From Pseudogracilibacillus sp037072025 (lineage in GTDB: Bacteria > Bacillota > Bacilli > Bacillales > Amphibacillaceae): 64,000 nt of DNA. The stretch lies in assembly GCF_037072025.1 (NCBI RefSeq), contig NZ_JAXHDD010000024.1, positions 1 to 64,000 of the forward strand, written 5' to 3'. A model generated the notes under the pieces. The model had not been told where the DNA came from and did no database searches. It saw only the letters and a program-made list of their open reading frames with translations. Position 1 is the stretch's first letter. Every line of letters begins with the position of its first letter. Shown one piece after another: positions 52,225 through 60,880 of this stretch. The translations under genes were made by a program, and so were the position numbers.

Positions 52225-54189
52225 GTGAGAAAGATTAGTGCAAAAGCAATTTGGTATCCTACGGAGGAGTCAAAAGAGGCATCATCGCTTTATCAATGGA
52301 TAAAAGAACTTGGATTTAACAGTTACGATGAGTTGTATGAAGCTTCGATTCGAGATATTTCATGGTTTTGGGGTGAAGCAGAAAAACGCTCTGCAATCGA
52401 ATGGTTCGAACCGTATCATCAAGTGGTTGATTTAAGTAAAGGAAAAGCATGGCCATCGTGGTTTGTCGGTGGAAAATTAAATTTAGCATACAACTGTTTA
52501 GATCGTTGGCTTAAAAATCCTGAAATTGCCAATCAGCCAGCCCTAATCTATGAGTGTGAAGATTTTCATGTCGAGCAATACACATTTCAGGAATTAAATG
52601 ATTGGGTTAATGAAGTAGCGAATGGGTTAAAGAAACATAGTATCTCAAAAGGAGATAGAGTCGCTATTCATATGCCGATGATTCCCGAGGTAACTGTGGC
52701 GGTATTAGCAATTATTAAGTTGGGTGCAATTTTTGTTCCAAGCTTTTCTGGTTTTGGCTCAAATCCGATTGCCCAAAGATTAGAGAGTGCGCAGGCAAAA
52801 ATGCTTATCACGGTTGATGGATTCTTAAGAGCGGGGAAAACAATACCAGTGAAAGAGGAAGCAGATGAGGCAGTTTCCATGGTTTCCTGTGTGGAAAAGG
52901 TAGTTGTAGTAAAGCGAATGAAGCGGGATATTCCGTGGAAGGAAGGACGAGATTTAGATTGGAGTAAGCTTGAAACTGGTATCAAGGATTTTGCTGCAGA
53001 GCCAATGGATAGCATGGATCCGTTTATGATTGTGTTTACTTCTGGGACAACAGGAAAACCAAAAGGAACCGTTCATACGCATGGACCCTATACCGTGAAG
53101 GGAGTTTTTAGTAATGGGGAGAAAGTACAGGCAGGAGGGGTTAACTTTTGGGTAACAGATATGGGCTGGATTATGGGACCCTCCCATGTATTTGGCAGCC
53201 TACTAAATGCGACCTCGATGGTGCTTTATGAAGGCTCCCCTACTCATCCAAAGGTAGATCGTTTATGGGAATTGATTGCCAAACATCAAGTGACTTCTTT
53301 GGGTATCGCTCCTACTTTAATCCGTTCATTAATGCAGTATGGTATAGATCCTGTAAGAAAACATAATATTTCAAGTTTACGTGTCATTATGGCAACTGGA
53401 GAGCCCTGGAATCCAGAACCATGGAACTGGTTGTTTGACAAGGTAGGAAATAAACAGATTCCCATTATAAATTTTTCCGGTGGAACGGAAACGGGTGGCG
53501 TTATCTTAACGAATACACCGCTTAAGCCAATAGCGCCAGGAAATTTTAACGCTCGTGGTCTAGGAATGGATGCAGCAGTATATAATTCATCCGGTGAGCC
53601 AGTCGTAAATGAAGTTGGTGAGCTTGTATTAAGACAACCGTGGTTAGGAATGACGCATGGATTTTGGCAGGATCCGGAACGTTATGAAGAAACCTATTGG
53701 AGTAAGTGGAAGGATACATGGGCACATGGTGACGCAGCGATTCAGGATGATGCAGGTTTCTGGGCCATTACAGGTCGATCGGATAATACGTTAAATGTTG
53801 CTGGAAAGCGTATGGGACCTGCAGAAATGGAGTCGATTATTACCGATCATCCTGCCGTTTTGGAATCGGCAGTAATTGGAGTTCCTGATGCATTGAAAGG
53901 AGAAGTGCCTGTTTGCTTTGTCGCACTGAATCAAGGATATTTACCTGCATATGAACTGATGAATGAGCTAATGGAGCTAGTAACGAAGCGATTAGGAAGG
54001 GCTTTACGTCCTAAGGCAATTCATGCAGTAGCCGAACTACCAAAAACAAAAAATGGAAAAATCATCCACCACGCCATTCGCAATGCATATTTAAAGAAAA
54101 AGCTCGGGGATTTAAGCGCATTGGACAATCCAGAAAGTATAGAAGAGATAAAAAAGATCCTTCCATCTTCTGAATCAGTTAAGAAATGA
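52225..54189 (+). CDS. Acetyl-/acyl-CoA synthetase family AMP-forming ligase
   Basis: The 654-residue ligase is of the acetyl-CoA synthetase-like type. It has an N-terminal cap (about 1-110), P-loop F-T-S-G-T-T-G-K-P-K-G, acetyl-CoA-synthetase-like F-S-G-G-T-E-T-G-G, the hinge region T-G-R-S-D-N-T-L-N-V and the C-terminal catalytic K-N-G-K-I. It activates a carboxylic acid to its CoA ester via an acyl-AMP. The GTG at 52225 touches the GAGGGG site; an ATT at 52234 has better spacing, so the true start may be ATT. The substrate is probably the acid made by the upstream hydrolases. Confidence 0.88.
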   Translation: MRKISAKAIWYPTEESKEASSLYQWIKELGFNSYDELYEASIRDISWFWGEAEKRSAIEWFEPYHQVVDLSKGKAWPSWFVGGKLNLAYNCLDRWLKNPEIANQPALIYECEDFHVEQYTFQELNDWVNEVANGLKKHSISKGDRVAIHMPMIPEVTVAVLAIIKLGAIFVPSFSGFGSNPIAQRLESAQAKMLITVDGFLRAGKTIPVKEEADEAVSMVSCVEKVVVVKRMKRDIPWKEGRDLDWSKLETGIKDFAAEPMDSMDPFMIVFTSGTTGKPKGTVHTHGPYTVKGVFSNGEKVQAGGVNFWVTDMGWIMGPSHVFGSLLNATSMVLYEGSPTHPKVDRLWELIAKHQVTSLGIAPTLIRSLMQYGIDPVRKHNISSLRVIMATGEPWNPEPWNWLFDKVGNKQIPIINFSGGTETGGVILTNTPLKPIAPGNFNARGLGMDAAVYNSSGEPVVNEVGELVLRQPWLGMTHGFWQDPERYEETYWSKWKDTWAHGDAAIQDDAGFWAITGRSDNTLNVAGKRMGPAEMESIITDHPAVLESAVIGVPDALKGEVPVCFVALNQGYLPAYELMNELMELVTKRLGRALRPKAIHAVAELPKTKNGKIIHHAIRNAYLKKKLGDLSALDNPESIEEIKKILPSSESVKK

Positions 54190-54307
54190 GCAATTGGTAT
54201 ATAAATGCCATCTATCTAGCTTTTATAATTTTTGTGAGAGGATAGAGAAGCATGCTTAAAGGACAGATGAAATTCGCGATTCGAATTTTTTGTATATTCG
54301 CCATGTT

Positions 54308-54720
54308 GGAATAAGCCGGAAGAAACGAAGCAGTCATTAAAAGATGGCTGGCTGTATACAGGCGATATCGGCATGATTGATAAATCAGGTTATCTTTATT
54401 ATTTAGGACGGAGAAAAGAAATGATAAAAGTGAAAGGCATGAGTGTCTTTCCGTCAGAAATTGAGGCTATTATTGGTCATCATTCTGGCGTTATAGGATG
54501 TGGTGTTATTGGAATTCCCGATGAAGAAAGAGGAGAACGACCAATCGCATTTGTCCAATTAGATGCAGCCAGTCGAGGACAATTAACAGAGAAGGAATTG
54601 CAGCAATGGTGCGAAAGGCAAATGGCTATATATAAAGCACCACTGATAAAATTTATCGATAAACTTCCTTTGACTACAACGGGTAAGGTCAAAAAGCAAG
54701 CTTTACAAGCATTACTATAG
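54308..54720 (+). pseudogene. C-terminal fragment of an AMP-forming CoA ligase
   Basis: Only the final third remains: N-K-P-E-E-T-K, G-W-L-Y-T-G-D-I-G, G-R-R-K-E-M-I-K-V-K-G and the terminal T-T-T-G-K-V-K-K. These are the hinge and mobile domain of acyl-CoA ligases. Upstream DNA shows no ATP-binding domain. An internal ATG at 54373 could yield 115 residues but no active enzyme. It is a deletion relic between two intact ligases, next to a dispersed repeat that may have mediated the loss. Confidence 0.75.
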
Positions 54721-54827
54721 GCTTTTGTCGGAATGTAGGTGGTATAAAAGATATAGCTCACATCATAAAATGCATAATGACGAGGGTTAGTGATGTCCAT
54801 CGTGATTTGAAAAAAAATGAATAAAAG

Positions 54828-55046
54828 AGGATGTTCAAAAAGTCCGGTAAAAAATGACACTTCGAATTTCTTCGTTGGCTTGCTTTTTAGTATGCTCACG
54901 TATCAATTGTATACATTCCGCTACTCAAAGCTGCGCCACCTCGAACTTCGATGCACAGGACGTGCTAGTGTTGGTGTTGCAACAGGACGTTGTGACGTTA
55001 GCCGACCTCGCTCCTTTTTATCCTCCTTTTTGAATACGCATTAAAA
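54828..55046. repeat. Dispersed intergenic repeat, about 220 bp
   Basis: A segment from TTCAAAAAGTCCGG to GAATACGCATT has no gene and carries internal GCACAGGACGTGC and GTTGCAACAGGACGTTG motifs. I recognise its style from repeats found many times in some Bacillaceae genomes. It lies between the ligase fragment and the next ligase gene, and it may contain a start or stop signal for transcription. Confidence 0.6.
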
Positions 55047-55062
55047 GGAAGGAGTTTTTTGT

Positions 55063-56658
55063 ATGGAAAGACCTTGGTTAAAACATGTTGCGAAAGGGAA
55101 TCCAGCTGAAATTGACATTCCTGAGATCTCATTACCCGAATTATTACGTGCATCCGTTGACAAATATGCAGATAAGACGGCTCTCACTTTTTTTGAAAAA
55201 ACATATTCGTATACCCAGTTGGCAAAGGTTATAGAACATGTTGCTAGTTCATTAGAAAACCTTGGAGTGAATAAAGGGGATAGAATAGCAGTCATGCTCC
55301 CAAATTGCCCCCAATATGTCATTAGTTATTTTGCAATAATGCAATGTGGGGCAACAGTTGTACAGGTTAACCCAATGTATCAAGCAGCAGAATTATTACA
55401 TGTATTAAAGGACTCACAATCGAAAATTCTTATTGTACTTGATTCGTTACTTCCGATAGTGAAACAAATAGGGAAAGAGACGAGTTTAACAACCGTTATC
55501 CCTGTATCGTTTGAGAGTGATTGTACATTTAATGATTTATTCGTGGCTACTGGTTTACCAGTTCCGACTATAGACATCGATCCAAAGGAAGATGTTGCAG
55601 TTTTGCAATATACAGGTGGAACGACTGGGCGTTCCAAAGGAGCTATGTTAACCCATTATAATATTGTTGCAAACACACTACAAAGCTATGCAACGTCGGT
55701 AAGTGAAACGAAATTGGGAGAAGAACGACTATTAGCAATTTCTCCGTTATTTCATGTTTATGGTATGACGAGTTGTATGAATATGTCTATCTATATTGGT
55801 GGAAATTTAATCTTAGTTCCGAAATTTGCAGTTGACCAGACAGTGCAAATCATTGAACGAACAAAACCTACTATTTTTCCAGGCGTTCCGACAATGTTCA
55901 TTGCTCTATTGAATTATTATAGAGAGAAAAAGTTTGATCTGAGTAGCTTGCGGACATGTACAAGTGGCTCTGCACCTCTACCGGTTGAAGTCATGCACCA
56001 ATTTAATCAGACGAGTGGCACAAAAGTGGCAGAGGGCTATGGTTTATCAGAAGCGTCCCCTGTTACACATCGAAATCCAATTAATGGACTTCAAAAATCA
56101 GGAAGTATTGGCATTCCAATTCCAAATACGGATGCATTGATTGTCGATATTGCTACTGGAGAAGAATTATTGCCAATTGGTGAAGTAGGTGAGCTAATCG
56201 TCAAAGGGCCACAAATCATGAAAGGGTATTGGCAAATGCCTGAGGAAACGGAGCAAGTCATCCGCAACGGTTGGCTTTATACAGGGGATCTTGCCAAAAT
56301 GGATGAAGATGGATTTTTTTACATTGTAGGGAGAAAAAAGGAGTTAATCATTGCTAGTGGATTTAATGTTTATCCTATTGAAATTGAAGATGTCATTTAT
56401 CAGCACCCAAACGTGTTGGAGGCAGCAGTAGTTGGTATCCCCGATGCATATCGAGGAGAAACGATTAAAGCATTTGTTGTTTTAAAAGAAGGAGCAGAAC
56501 TTACTGAAGAAGACTTAATTTCATTTTGCCGGCAACGCTTAGCAACATACAAAGTGCCCACAACGGTGGCATTTGTAGATACATTACCAAAAACATCCGT
56601 TGGGAAGATATTAAAGCGTTTATTGAAAGAGCAATCGGTAGATTATCCCGCTAAATAA
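55063..56658 (+). CDS. Long/medium-chain fatty acid-CoA ligase type
   Basis: The 531-residue ligase has the P-loop Y-T-G-G-T-T-G-R-S-K-G, Y-G-L-S-E-A-S-P, Y-T-G-D-L-A, the hinge I-V-G-R-K-K-E-L-I and catalytic lysine in S-V-G-K-I-L-K. It activates a fatty or branched/aryl acid. It belongs to the shorter FadD-like type, distinct from the acetyl-CoA-synthetase-like gene at 52225, so the cluster can activate two different acids. AAGGAAGG precedes the ATG. Confidence 0.92.
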   Translation: MERPWLKHVAKGNPAEIDIPEISLPELLRASVDKYADKTALTFFEKTYSYTQLAKVIEHVASSLENLGVNKGDRIAVMLPNCPQYVISYFAIMQCGATVVQVNPMYQAAELLHVLKDSQSKILIVLDSLLPIVKQIGKETSLTTVIPVSFESDCTFNDLFVATGLPVPTIDIDPKEDVAVLQYTGGTTGRSKGAMLTHYNIVANTLQSYATSVSETKLGEERLLAISPLFHVYGMTSCMNMSIYIGGNLILVPKFAVDQTVQIIERTKPTIFPGVPTMFIALLNYYREKKFDLSSLRTCTSGSAPLPVEVMHQFNQTSGTKVAEGYGLSEASPVTHRNPINGLQKSGSIGIPIPNTDALIVDIATGEELLPIGEVGELIVKGPQIMKGYWQMPEETEQVIRNGWLYTGDLAKMDEDGFFYIVGRKKELIIASGFNVYPIEIEDVIYQHPNVLEAAVVGIPDAYRGETIKAFVVLKEGAELTEEDLISFCRQRLATYKVPTTVAFVDTLPKTSVGKILKRLLKEQSVDYPAK

Positions 56659-56701
56659 GTTGTATTTACCATCTAAACGAAAAATAGAAGGAGAGAATGT
56701 T

Positions 56702-57880
56702 ATGTATTTGCGACTAACGGACGAGCAAAAAATGGTCCAAGAAACGATTCGAAAATTTGTTGAAAAGGAATTACTTCCCCTTGAAAATGAAGTACTTCGA
56801 AATGAGAGGGAAGGAATAGAGGGTTTATCGCGAGAAAAACAAGAGGAGCTCCAATTAAAAGCGAAGGAAGCAGGATTTTGGGGAATTAATACACCGGAGG
56901 AATATGGAGGTGCCAATCTTGGACAAATGATGCGGGCAATCGTTTCTATAGAAGTAGCAAAAACCTTTGTCCCGTTTGATTTTGGTGGTTCAGCAGATAA
57001 TATTCTCTACTATGGAGATGAAAGGCAGAAGGAAGAATATTTAATCCCAACGATAAACGGAGAGAAAAAATCTTGCTTCGCCATGACAGAGCCGGATGCT
57101 GGATCAGATACTAGAAATATTAAAATGACAGCCGTTAAGGATGGAAATGAATGGGTACTAAATGGGGAGAAGACATTTATTACAGGAGGAAATGAAGCAG
57201 ATTTTGTCATGGTTATTGCCATTACCGATAAGAAATTACATCAACAATCGAAGGGTCGTACTGGTGTGACCTGCTTTATCGTAGACCGTGAGATGGGGTG
57301 GAAGTCTGAATATATCCACACGATGGGGGAATGGGGACCGGCAAGTTTAATTTTTGAGAATGTACACGTTCCAGAAGAGAATATTTTAGGTGAATTACAT
57401 GGCGGGTATAATCTCGGACTTGAATGGATTGGTTTTGCTAGATGGATTGTTGGAGCGCGTGCAGTTGGTACGGCAGAGCGATTATTACAAATGGCAATCG
57501 ACTATGCAAAAGAACGCGAAACTTTTGGTCGCCCAATTGCAGAAAGACAAGCCATTCAATGGCAAATTGCTGATTCCGCTGTTGAAATCGAAGCAGCTAG
57601 GTGGCTCGTGTTAAACGCTGCCTTTACGCTTGATCAAGGAGAAGACAATCGTCACTTAGCATCCATGGCAAAACTGTATGGATCCAATATGGGAAATAGA
57701 GTAGTCGACCGTGTTTTACAAATTCATGGTGGAATGGGCTATACGAAGGAGTTACCGATTGAACGCTGGTACCGTGAAGCAAGGTTATGGCGGATTTATG
57801 ATGGGACGGATGAAATTCAGCGCTGGATAATATCTCGTAATCTACTAAAAGGTAATGTAAAAATAGGACAATTTATTTAG
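56702..57880 (+). CDS. Acyl-CoA dehydrogenase
   Basis: The 392-residue flavoprotein has the FAD-contact motifs C-F-A-M-T-E-P-D-A-G-S-D-T and T-F-I-T-G-G and the C-terminal R-I-Y-D-G-T-D-E-I-Q-R. In most family members the catalytic base is Glu in Y-E-G-T; here the position holds Asp, as in some ACAD10/11-like branches. It oxidises acyl-CoA to enoyl-CoA. AGAAGGAGAG supports ATG at 56702 rather than an upstream TTG at 56660. It is part of the beta-oxidation block. Confidence 0.92.
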   Translation: MYLRLTDEQKMVQETIRKFVEKELLPLENEVLRNEREGIEGLSREKQEELQLKAKEAGFWGINTPEEYGGANLGQMMRAIVSIEVAKTFVPFDFGGSADNILYYGDERQKEEYLIPTINGEKKSCFAMTEPDAGSDTRNIKMTAVKDGNEWVLNGEKTFITGGNEADFVMVIAITDKKLHQQSKGRTGVTCFIVDREMGWKSEYIHTMGEWGPASLIFENVHVPEENILGELHGGYNLGLEWIGFARWIVGARAVGTAERLLQMAIDYAKERETFGRPIAERQAIQWQIADSAVEIEAARWLVLNAAFTLDQGEDNRHLASMAKLYGSNMGNRVVDRVLQIHGGMGYTKELPIERWYREARLWRIYDGTDEIQRWIISRNLLKGNVKIGQFI

Positions 57881-57892
57881 GAGGAGATAGTT

Positions 57893-58657
57893 GTGACAGG
57901 AAGATTTACTGATAGAGTAGCTTTTATCACTGGAGGAAGTCGCGGAATTGGCAGAGGAATTGCCGAAGCTTTTGCTGAAGAAGGAGCAAAAGTTGCAATC
58001 ATTGATATTAATGAAACAGCATTACAGGACACGGAAGCGGCATTTAACGAAAAAGGGTATACGCTTTTTGCTAAACAGGCGGATGTTACGAATGCTTCTG
58101 ATATTGAAGCGGCTATGGAAGAAGTGGTCGATCAATTTGGTTCACTCGATATCTTAGTGAATAATGCGGGAATCATTCGTGATAATCTGTTGTTTAAAAT
58201 GACGGATCATGGTTGGGAGCAAGTAATGAATGTACATTTGAAGGGAGCTTTCTATGCTTCGCGAGCGGCTCAAAAGTATATGGTTGAGCAAAAATATGGC
58301 CGCATTATCAATCTATCGTCTACATCTGCTCTAGGGAATCGTGGTCAAGCTAATTACGCTACGGCAAAAGCAGGATTACAAGGTTTTACAAAAACATTAG
58401 CGATTGAACTTGGCAAGTTTGGGATCACCGTCAATGCGGTTGCACCTGGATTTATTGAAACCGAGATGACCAAAGCAACAGCAGCAAGAATAGGTGTCCC
58501 TTTCGAAGATTTTGTGAAAGCAAATATCGAACATATTCCTGTAAGAAGAAGTGGAAAACCTGCTGATATTGCCAATGCAATAACTTTCTTTGCTGATGAA
58601 AAGTCATCATTTGTCAATGGACAAGTTATTTATGTTGCGGGAGGACCAAGAAATTAG
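57893..58657 (+). CDS. Short-chain dehydrogenase/reductase (FabG-like)
   Basis: This is a classical SDR of 254 residues. It has the NAD(P) motif T-G-G-S-R-G-I-G (13-20), N-N-A-G, catalytic Ser in N-L-S-S-T-S, Y-A-T-A-K, and C-terminal V-A-G-G. It probably interconverts 3-hydroxyacyl- and 3-ketoacyl-CoA or reduces a side-chain ketone. GTG start behind GGAGGAGATA, 12 bp after the acyl-CoA dehydrogenase. Confidence 0.9.
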   Translation: MTGRFTDRVAFITGGSRGIGRGIAEAFAEEGAKVAIIDINETALQDTEAAFNEKGYTLFAKQADVTNASDIEAAMEEVVDQFGSLDILVNNAGIIRDNLLFKMTDHGWEQVMNVHLKGAFYASRAAQKYMVEQKYGRIINLSSTSALGNRGQANYATAKAGLQGFTKTLAIELGKFGITVNAVAPGFIETEMTKATAARIGVPFEDFVKANIEHIPVRRSGKPADIANAITFFADEKSSFVNGQVIYVAGGPRN

Positions 58658-58674
58658 AGGGGAGTAAGGATAAT

Positions 58675-59124
58675 ATGTATCGTGCATTCATTGGAGAAAG
58701 GTCAGAGCGGGTAAAAAATACGATAGAAAGAGGTGCTGTAAAACAATTCGCACTTTCAATTGGTGATGCGCACCCGATTTTCATTGATGAAGCGTACGGG
58801 AAACGATCAAGATATGGCAGAAATATAGCACCGTCAACCTTTCCGAGGGTACTTGAATACGGTGCGATTGCAGGACTAAAACTTCCGGAAAAAGGACTAA
58901 TCCATGGGGAACAAATTTACCATTATCAGCGCCCGTTATTCGTAGGGGAAGAATTATATTGCTATACAAAAGTAACAGATTATTACGAGAGAATGGGGAA
59001 GAGCGGTTTGATGGGCTTTCTTGTGGTAGAAAGATTTGGTGAAGATACTTCGGGCGAATTGATTTTTACAGAAAAAGCCGTGACGATTATAACGGAAGCG
59101 GTAAGGAAGGCGATGAAAGGATGA
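58675..59124 (+). CDS. MaoC-like N-terminal-type dehydratase subunit
   Basis: The 149-residue protein has a hot-dog fold of the FAS1-type dehydratase / MaoC_dehydrat_N class: R-S-E-R-V-K-N-T-I-E, F-A-L-S-I-G-D-A-H-P-I-F, A-P-S-T-F-P-R-V. It overlaps the next MaoC gene by the ATGA arrangement (59121-59124). The two subunits most likely form one heteromeric enoyl-CoA hydratase, as in related actinobacterial and Firmicute pairs. Confidence 0.88.
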   Translation: MYRAFIGERSERVKNTIERGAVKQFALSIGDAHPIFIDEAYGKRSRYGRNIAPSTFPRVLEYGAIAGLKLPEKGLIHGEQIYHYQRPLFVGEELYCYTKVTDYYERMGKSGLMGFLVVERFGEDTSGELIFTEKAVTIITEAVRKAMKG

Positions 59125-59525
59125 GTACATTACGTACGCTATGCCAAGGAGAGTTGTTACAAGAGGTAACACTAGAAGCGGTATCTCGTCTTGATTTAAT
59201 AAAATATGCTGGAGCGTCTAAAGATTTTAATCCCATCCATACGATTGATGAGGAAGCAGTCAATGCAGGTTTACCGGGAATTATCGCCCACGGCATGTGG
59301 ACAATGGGGAATTTAGCTAAACTGTTTACTCCTTTCCACGAAGAGGGATTCATTCAGGACTATTCCATTCGGTTTTCTGGAATGGTGTTTTTAAATGATG
59401 TGATTACACTTCAGGCAATTGTAGAAGAAGTCACGGATACGTATTTGGATTTTCGAGTGATGGCTGTGAACCAACATGGAAAAGAAGTAATTAAAGGAAA
59501 TGTACGTTTTGCCATCTATGAATAA
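59121..59525 (+). CDS. MaoC-family (R)-enoyl-CoA hydratase subunit
   Basis: The 134-residue hot-dog protein has the hydratase signature S-K-D-F-N-P-I-H and I-A-H-G-M-W-T-M-G, where Asp and His are the catalytic pair of (R)-specific enoyl-CoA hydratases. It complements the N-terminal-type subunit encoded just upstream and hydrates the enoyl-CoA made by the acyl-CoA dehydrogenase. The cluster has no crotonase-type hydratase, so this pair fills that step. Confidence 0.9.
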   Translation: MSTLRTLCQGELLQEVTLEAVSRLDLIKYAGASKDFNPIHTIDEEAVNAGLPGIIAHGMWTMGNLAKLFTPFHEEGFIQDYSIRFSGMVFLNDVITLQAIVEEVTDTYLDFRVMAVNQHGKEVIKGNVRFAIYE

Positions 59526-59557
59526 ATGTGCTCAATTATACAAGGAGGTAGGATGGA

Positions 59558-60331
59558 ATGCATGTAAAGGAACTATTCGATCTTAGTGGAAAAACAGCAG
59601 TCGTCACAGGAGGTGGACGTGGTTTAGGGGAACAAATCGCAGAAGGTTTCGCTGAAGCAGGGGCGAATGTGGTCGTTTGTTCAAGAAAGGTGGAAAATTG
59701 TAGAGAGGTCAGTGAGAAATTAAGAAAAATTGGTGTAAAGTCACTTGCTTTTAAATGTGATGTCACAAATCGTGATGATATAGAAAGTGTGGTAAATAAG
59801 ACGGTGGAGGAATTTGGACGTATCGATATTCTTGTGAACAATAGTGGTGCGACATGGGGAGCCCCTGTTGATGAGATGCCGTTGGAAGCTTTTCAAAAGG
59901 TATTAAATGTTAATGTGATTGGAACATTTTTAATGTCCCAGGCAGTCGGAAAAGTGATGACGAAGCAAGAATACGGCAAGATTATTAATATTGCTTCTGT
60001 TGCAGGATTAAAAGGATCGAACCCAGAATATATGGATACAATCGGCTATAACACGAGTAAAGGTGGGGTCATATCTTTTACAAGGGATTTGGCAGTGAAA
60101 TGGGGTCCTAGAGGCATTTATGTCAACGCGATTGCCCCGGGATTCTTTCCAACGAAGATGACGAAAGTATTACTGGAAGAGGGCGGGGAGAAAATTCTTC
60201 AAGCTACACCACTACGAAAATTTGGTTCGGAAAATGACATCAAAGGTGTTGCGTTATTTTTAGCTGCCTCTGCATCAGACTATATTACAGGGGAAACAAT
60301 TGTCGTTGATGGAGGCTCACTTGCCATGTAA
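59558..60331 (+). CDS. Short-chain dehydrogenase/reductase
   Basis: The 257-residue classical SDR has T-G-G-G-R-G-L-G, N-N-S-G-A-T-W-G, catalytic Ser in I-A-S-V-A-G and Y-N-T-S-K-G-G, and ends with V-V-D-G-G-S-L-A-M. It is distinct from the SDR at 57893. It probably acts on the (R)-3-hydroxyacyl-CoA produced by the MaoC pair, or on another alcohol of the pathway. AAGGAGG precedes the ATG. Confidence 0.9.
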   Translation: MHVKELFDLSGKTAVVTGGGRGLGEQIAEGFAEAGANVVVCSRKVENCREVSEKLRKIGVKSLAFKCDVTNRDDIESVVNKTVEEFGRIDILVNNSGATWGAPVDEMPLEAFQKVLNVNVIGTFLMSQAVGKVMTKQEYGKIINIASVAGLKGSNPEYMDTIGYNTSKGGVISFTRDLAVKWGPRGIYVNAIAPGFFPTKMTKVLLEEGGEKILQATPLRKFGSENDIKGVALFLAASASDYITGETIVVDGGSLAM

Positions 60332-60397
60332 GGGGAAATTGAATTTTTCTTATTAACGACTTGGATGTAAAAGGTAAAATGGGAGGATTAGGTACGG

Positions 60398-60811
60398 ATG
60401 ATGACTCATGAAGTTGAAATATATGTTCGATTTTGCGAAACAGATGCGCTTGGACATGTGAATAATATAAGTCATTTTTTATACTTTGAAGAGGCTCGGA
60501 CTAAATTTTTCACAGAAGTTTTTCCTGAAAAAGATGATCGTTTCAATTTTATCATTGCTTCAATTAAATGTGATTATATCAAGCAAGCATATGCAGGTCA
60601 GATATTAAAAGTTAAAACAGAAATTAAAAAAATTGGAAATACAAGTTTTACATTATGTCATCGACTGACAACGAAAGATATGGGAATAACGATTGCAACG
60701 GCTGAAGCTGTGATTGTTTGTTTTCACTATCAAGAACAAAAGTCCATCCCTATCCCACAGGAATTACGAACAAATCTAGAAAAATATCAACATGCAATTC
60801 CGAAAACGTAA
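60398..60811 (+). CDS. Acyl-CoA thioesterase (4HBT/FadM type)
   Basis: This is a 137-residue single hot-dog thioesterase. The catalytic Asp lies in C-E-T-D-A-L-G-H-V-N-N, the signature of the 4-hydroxybenzoyl-CoA thioesterase/YbgC/FadM class. It would release free acid and CoA from intermediates that cannot proceed, or recycle CoA. GGGAGG lies about 12 bases before ATG at 60398. Confidence 0.88.
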   Translation: MMTHEVEIYVRFCETDALGHVNNISHFLYFEEARTKFFTEVFPEKDDRFNFIIASIKCDYIKQAYAGQILKVKTEIKKIGNTSFTLCHRLTTKDMGITIATAEAVIVCFHYQEQKSIPIPQELRTNLEKYQHAIPKT

Positions 60812-60880
60812 ATTGCTTAACGGATGAGAAGAATGTTTGATTGTACAATTAAAAATTACCGATGAAGGAAGGTATTGTAA

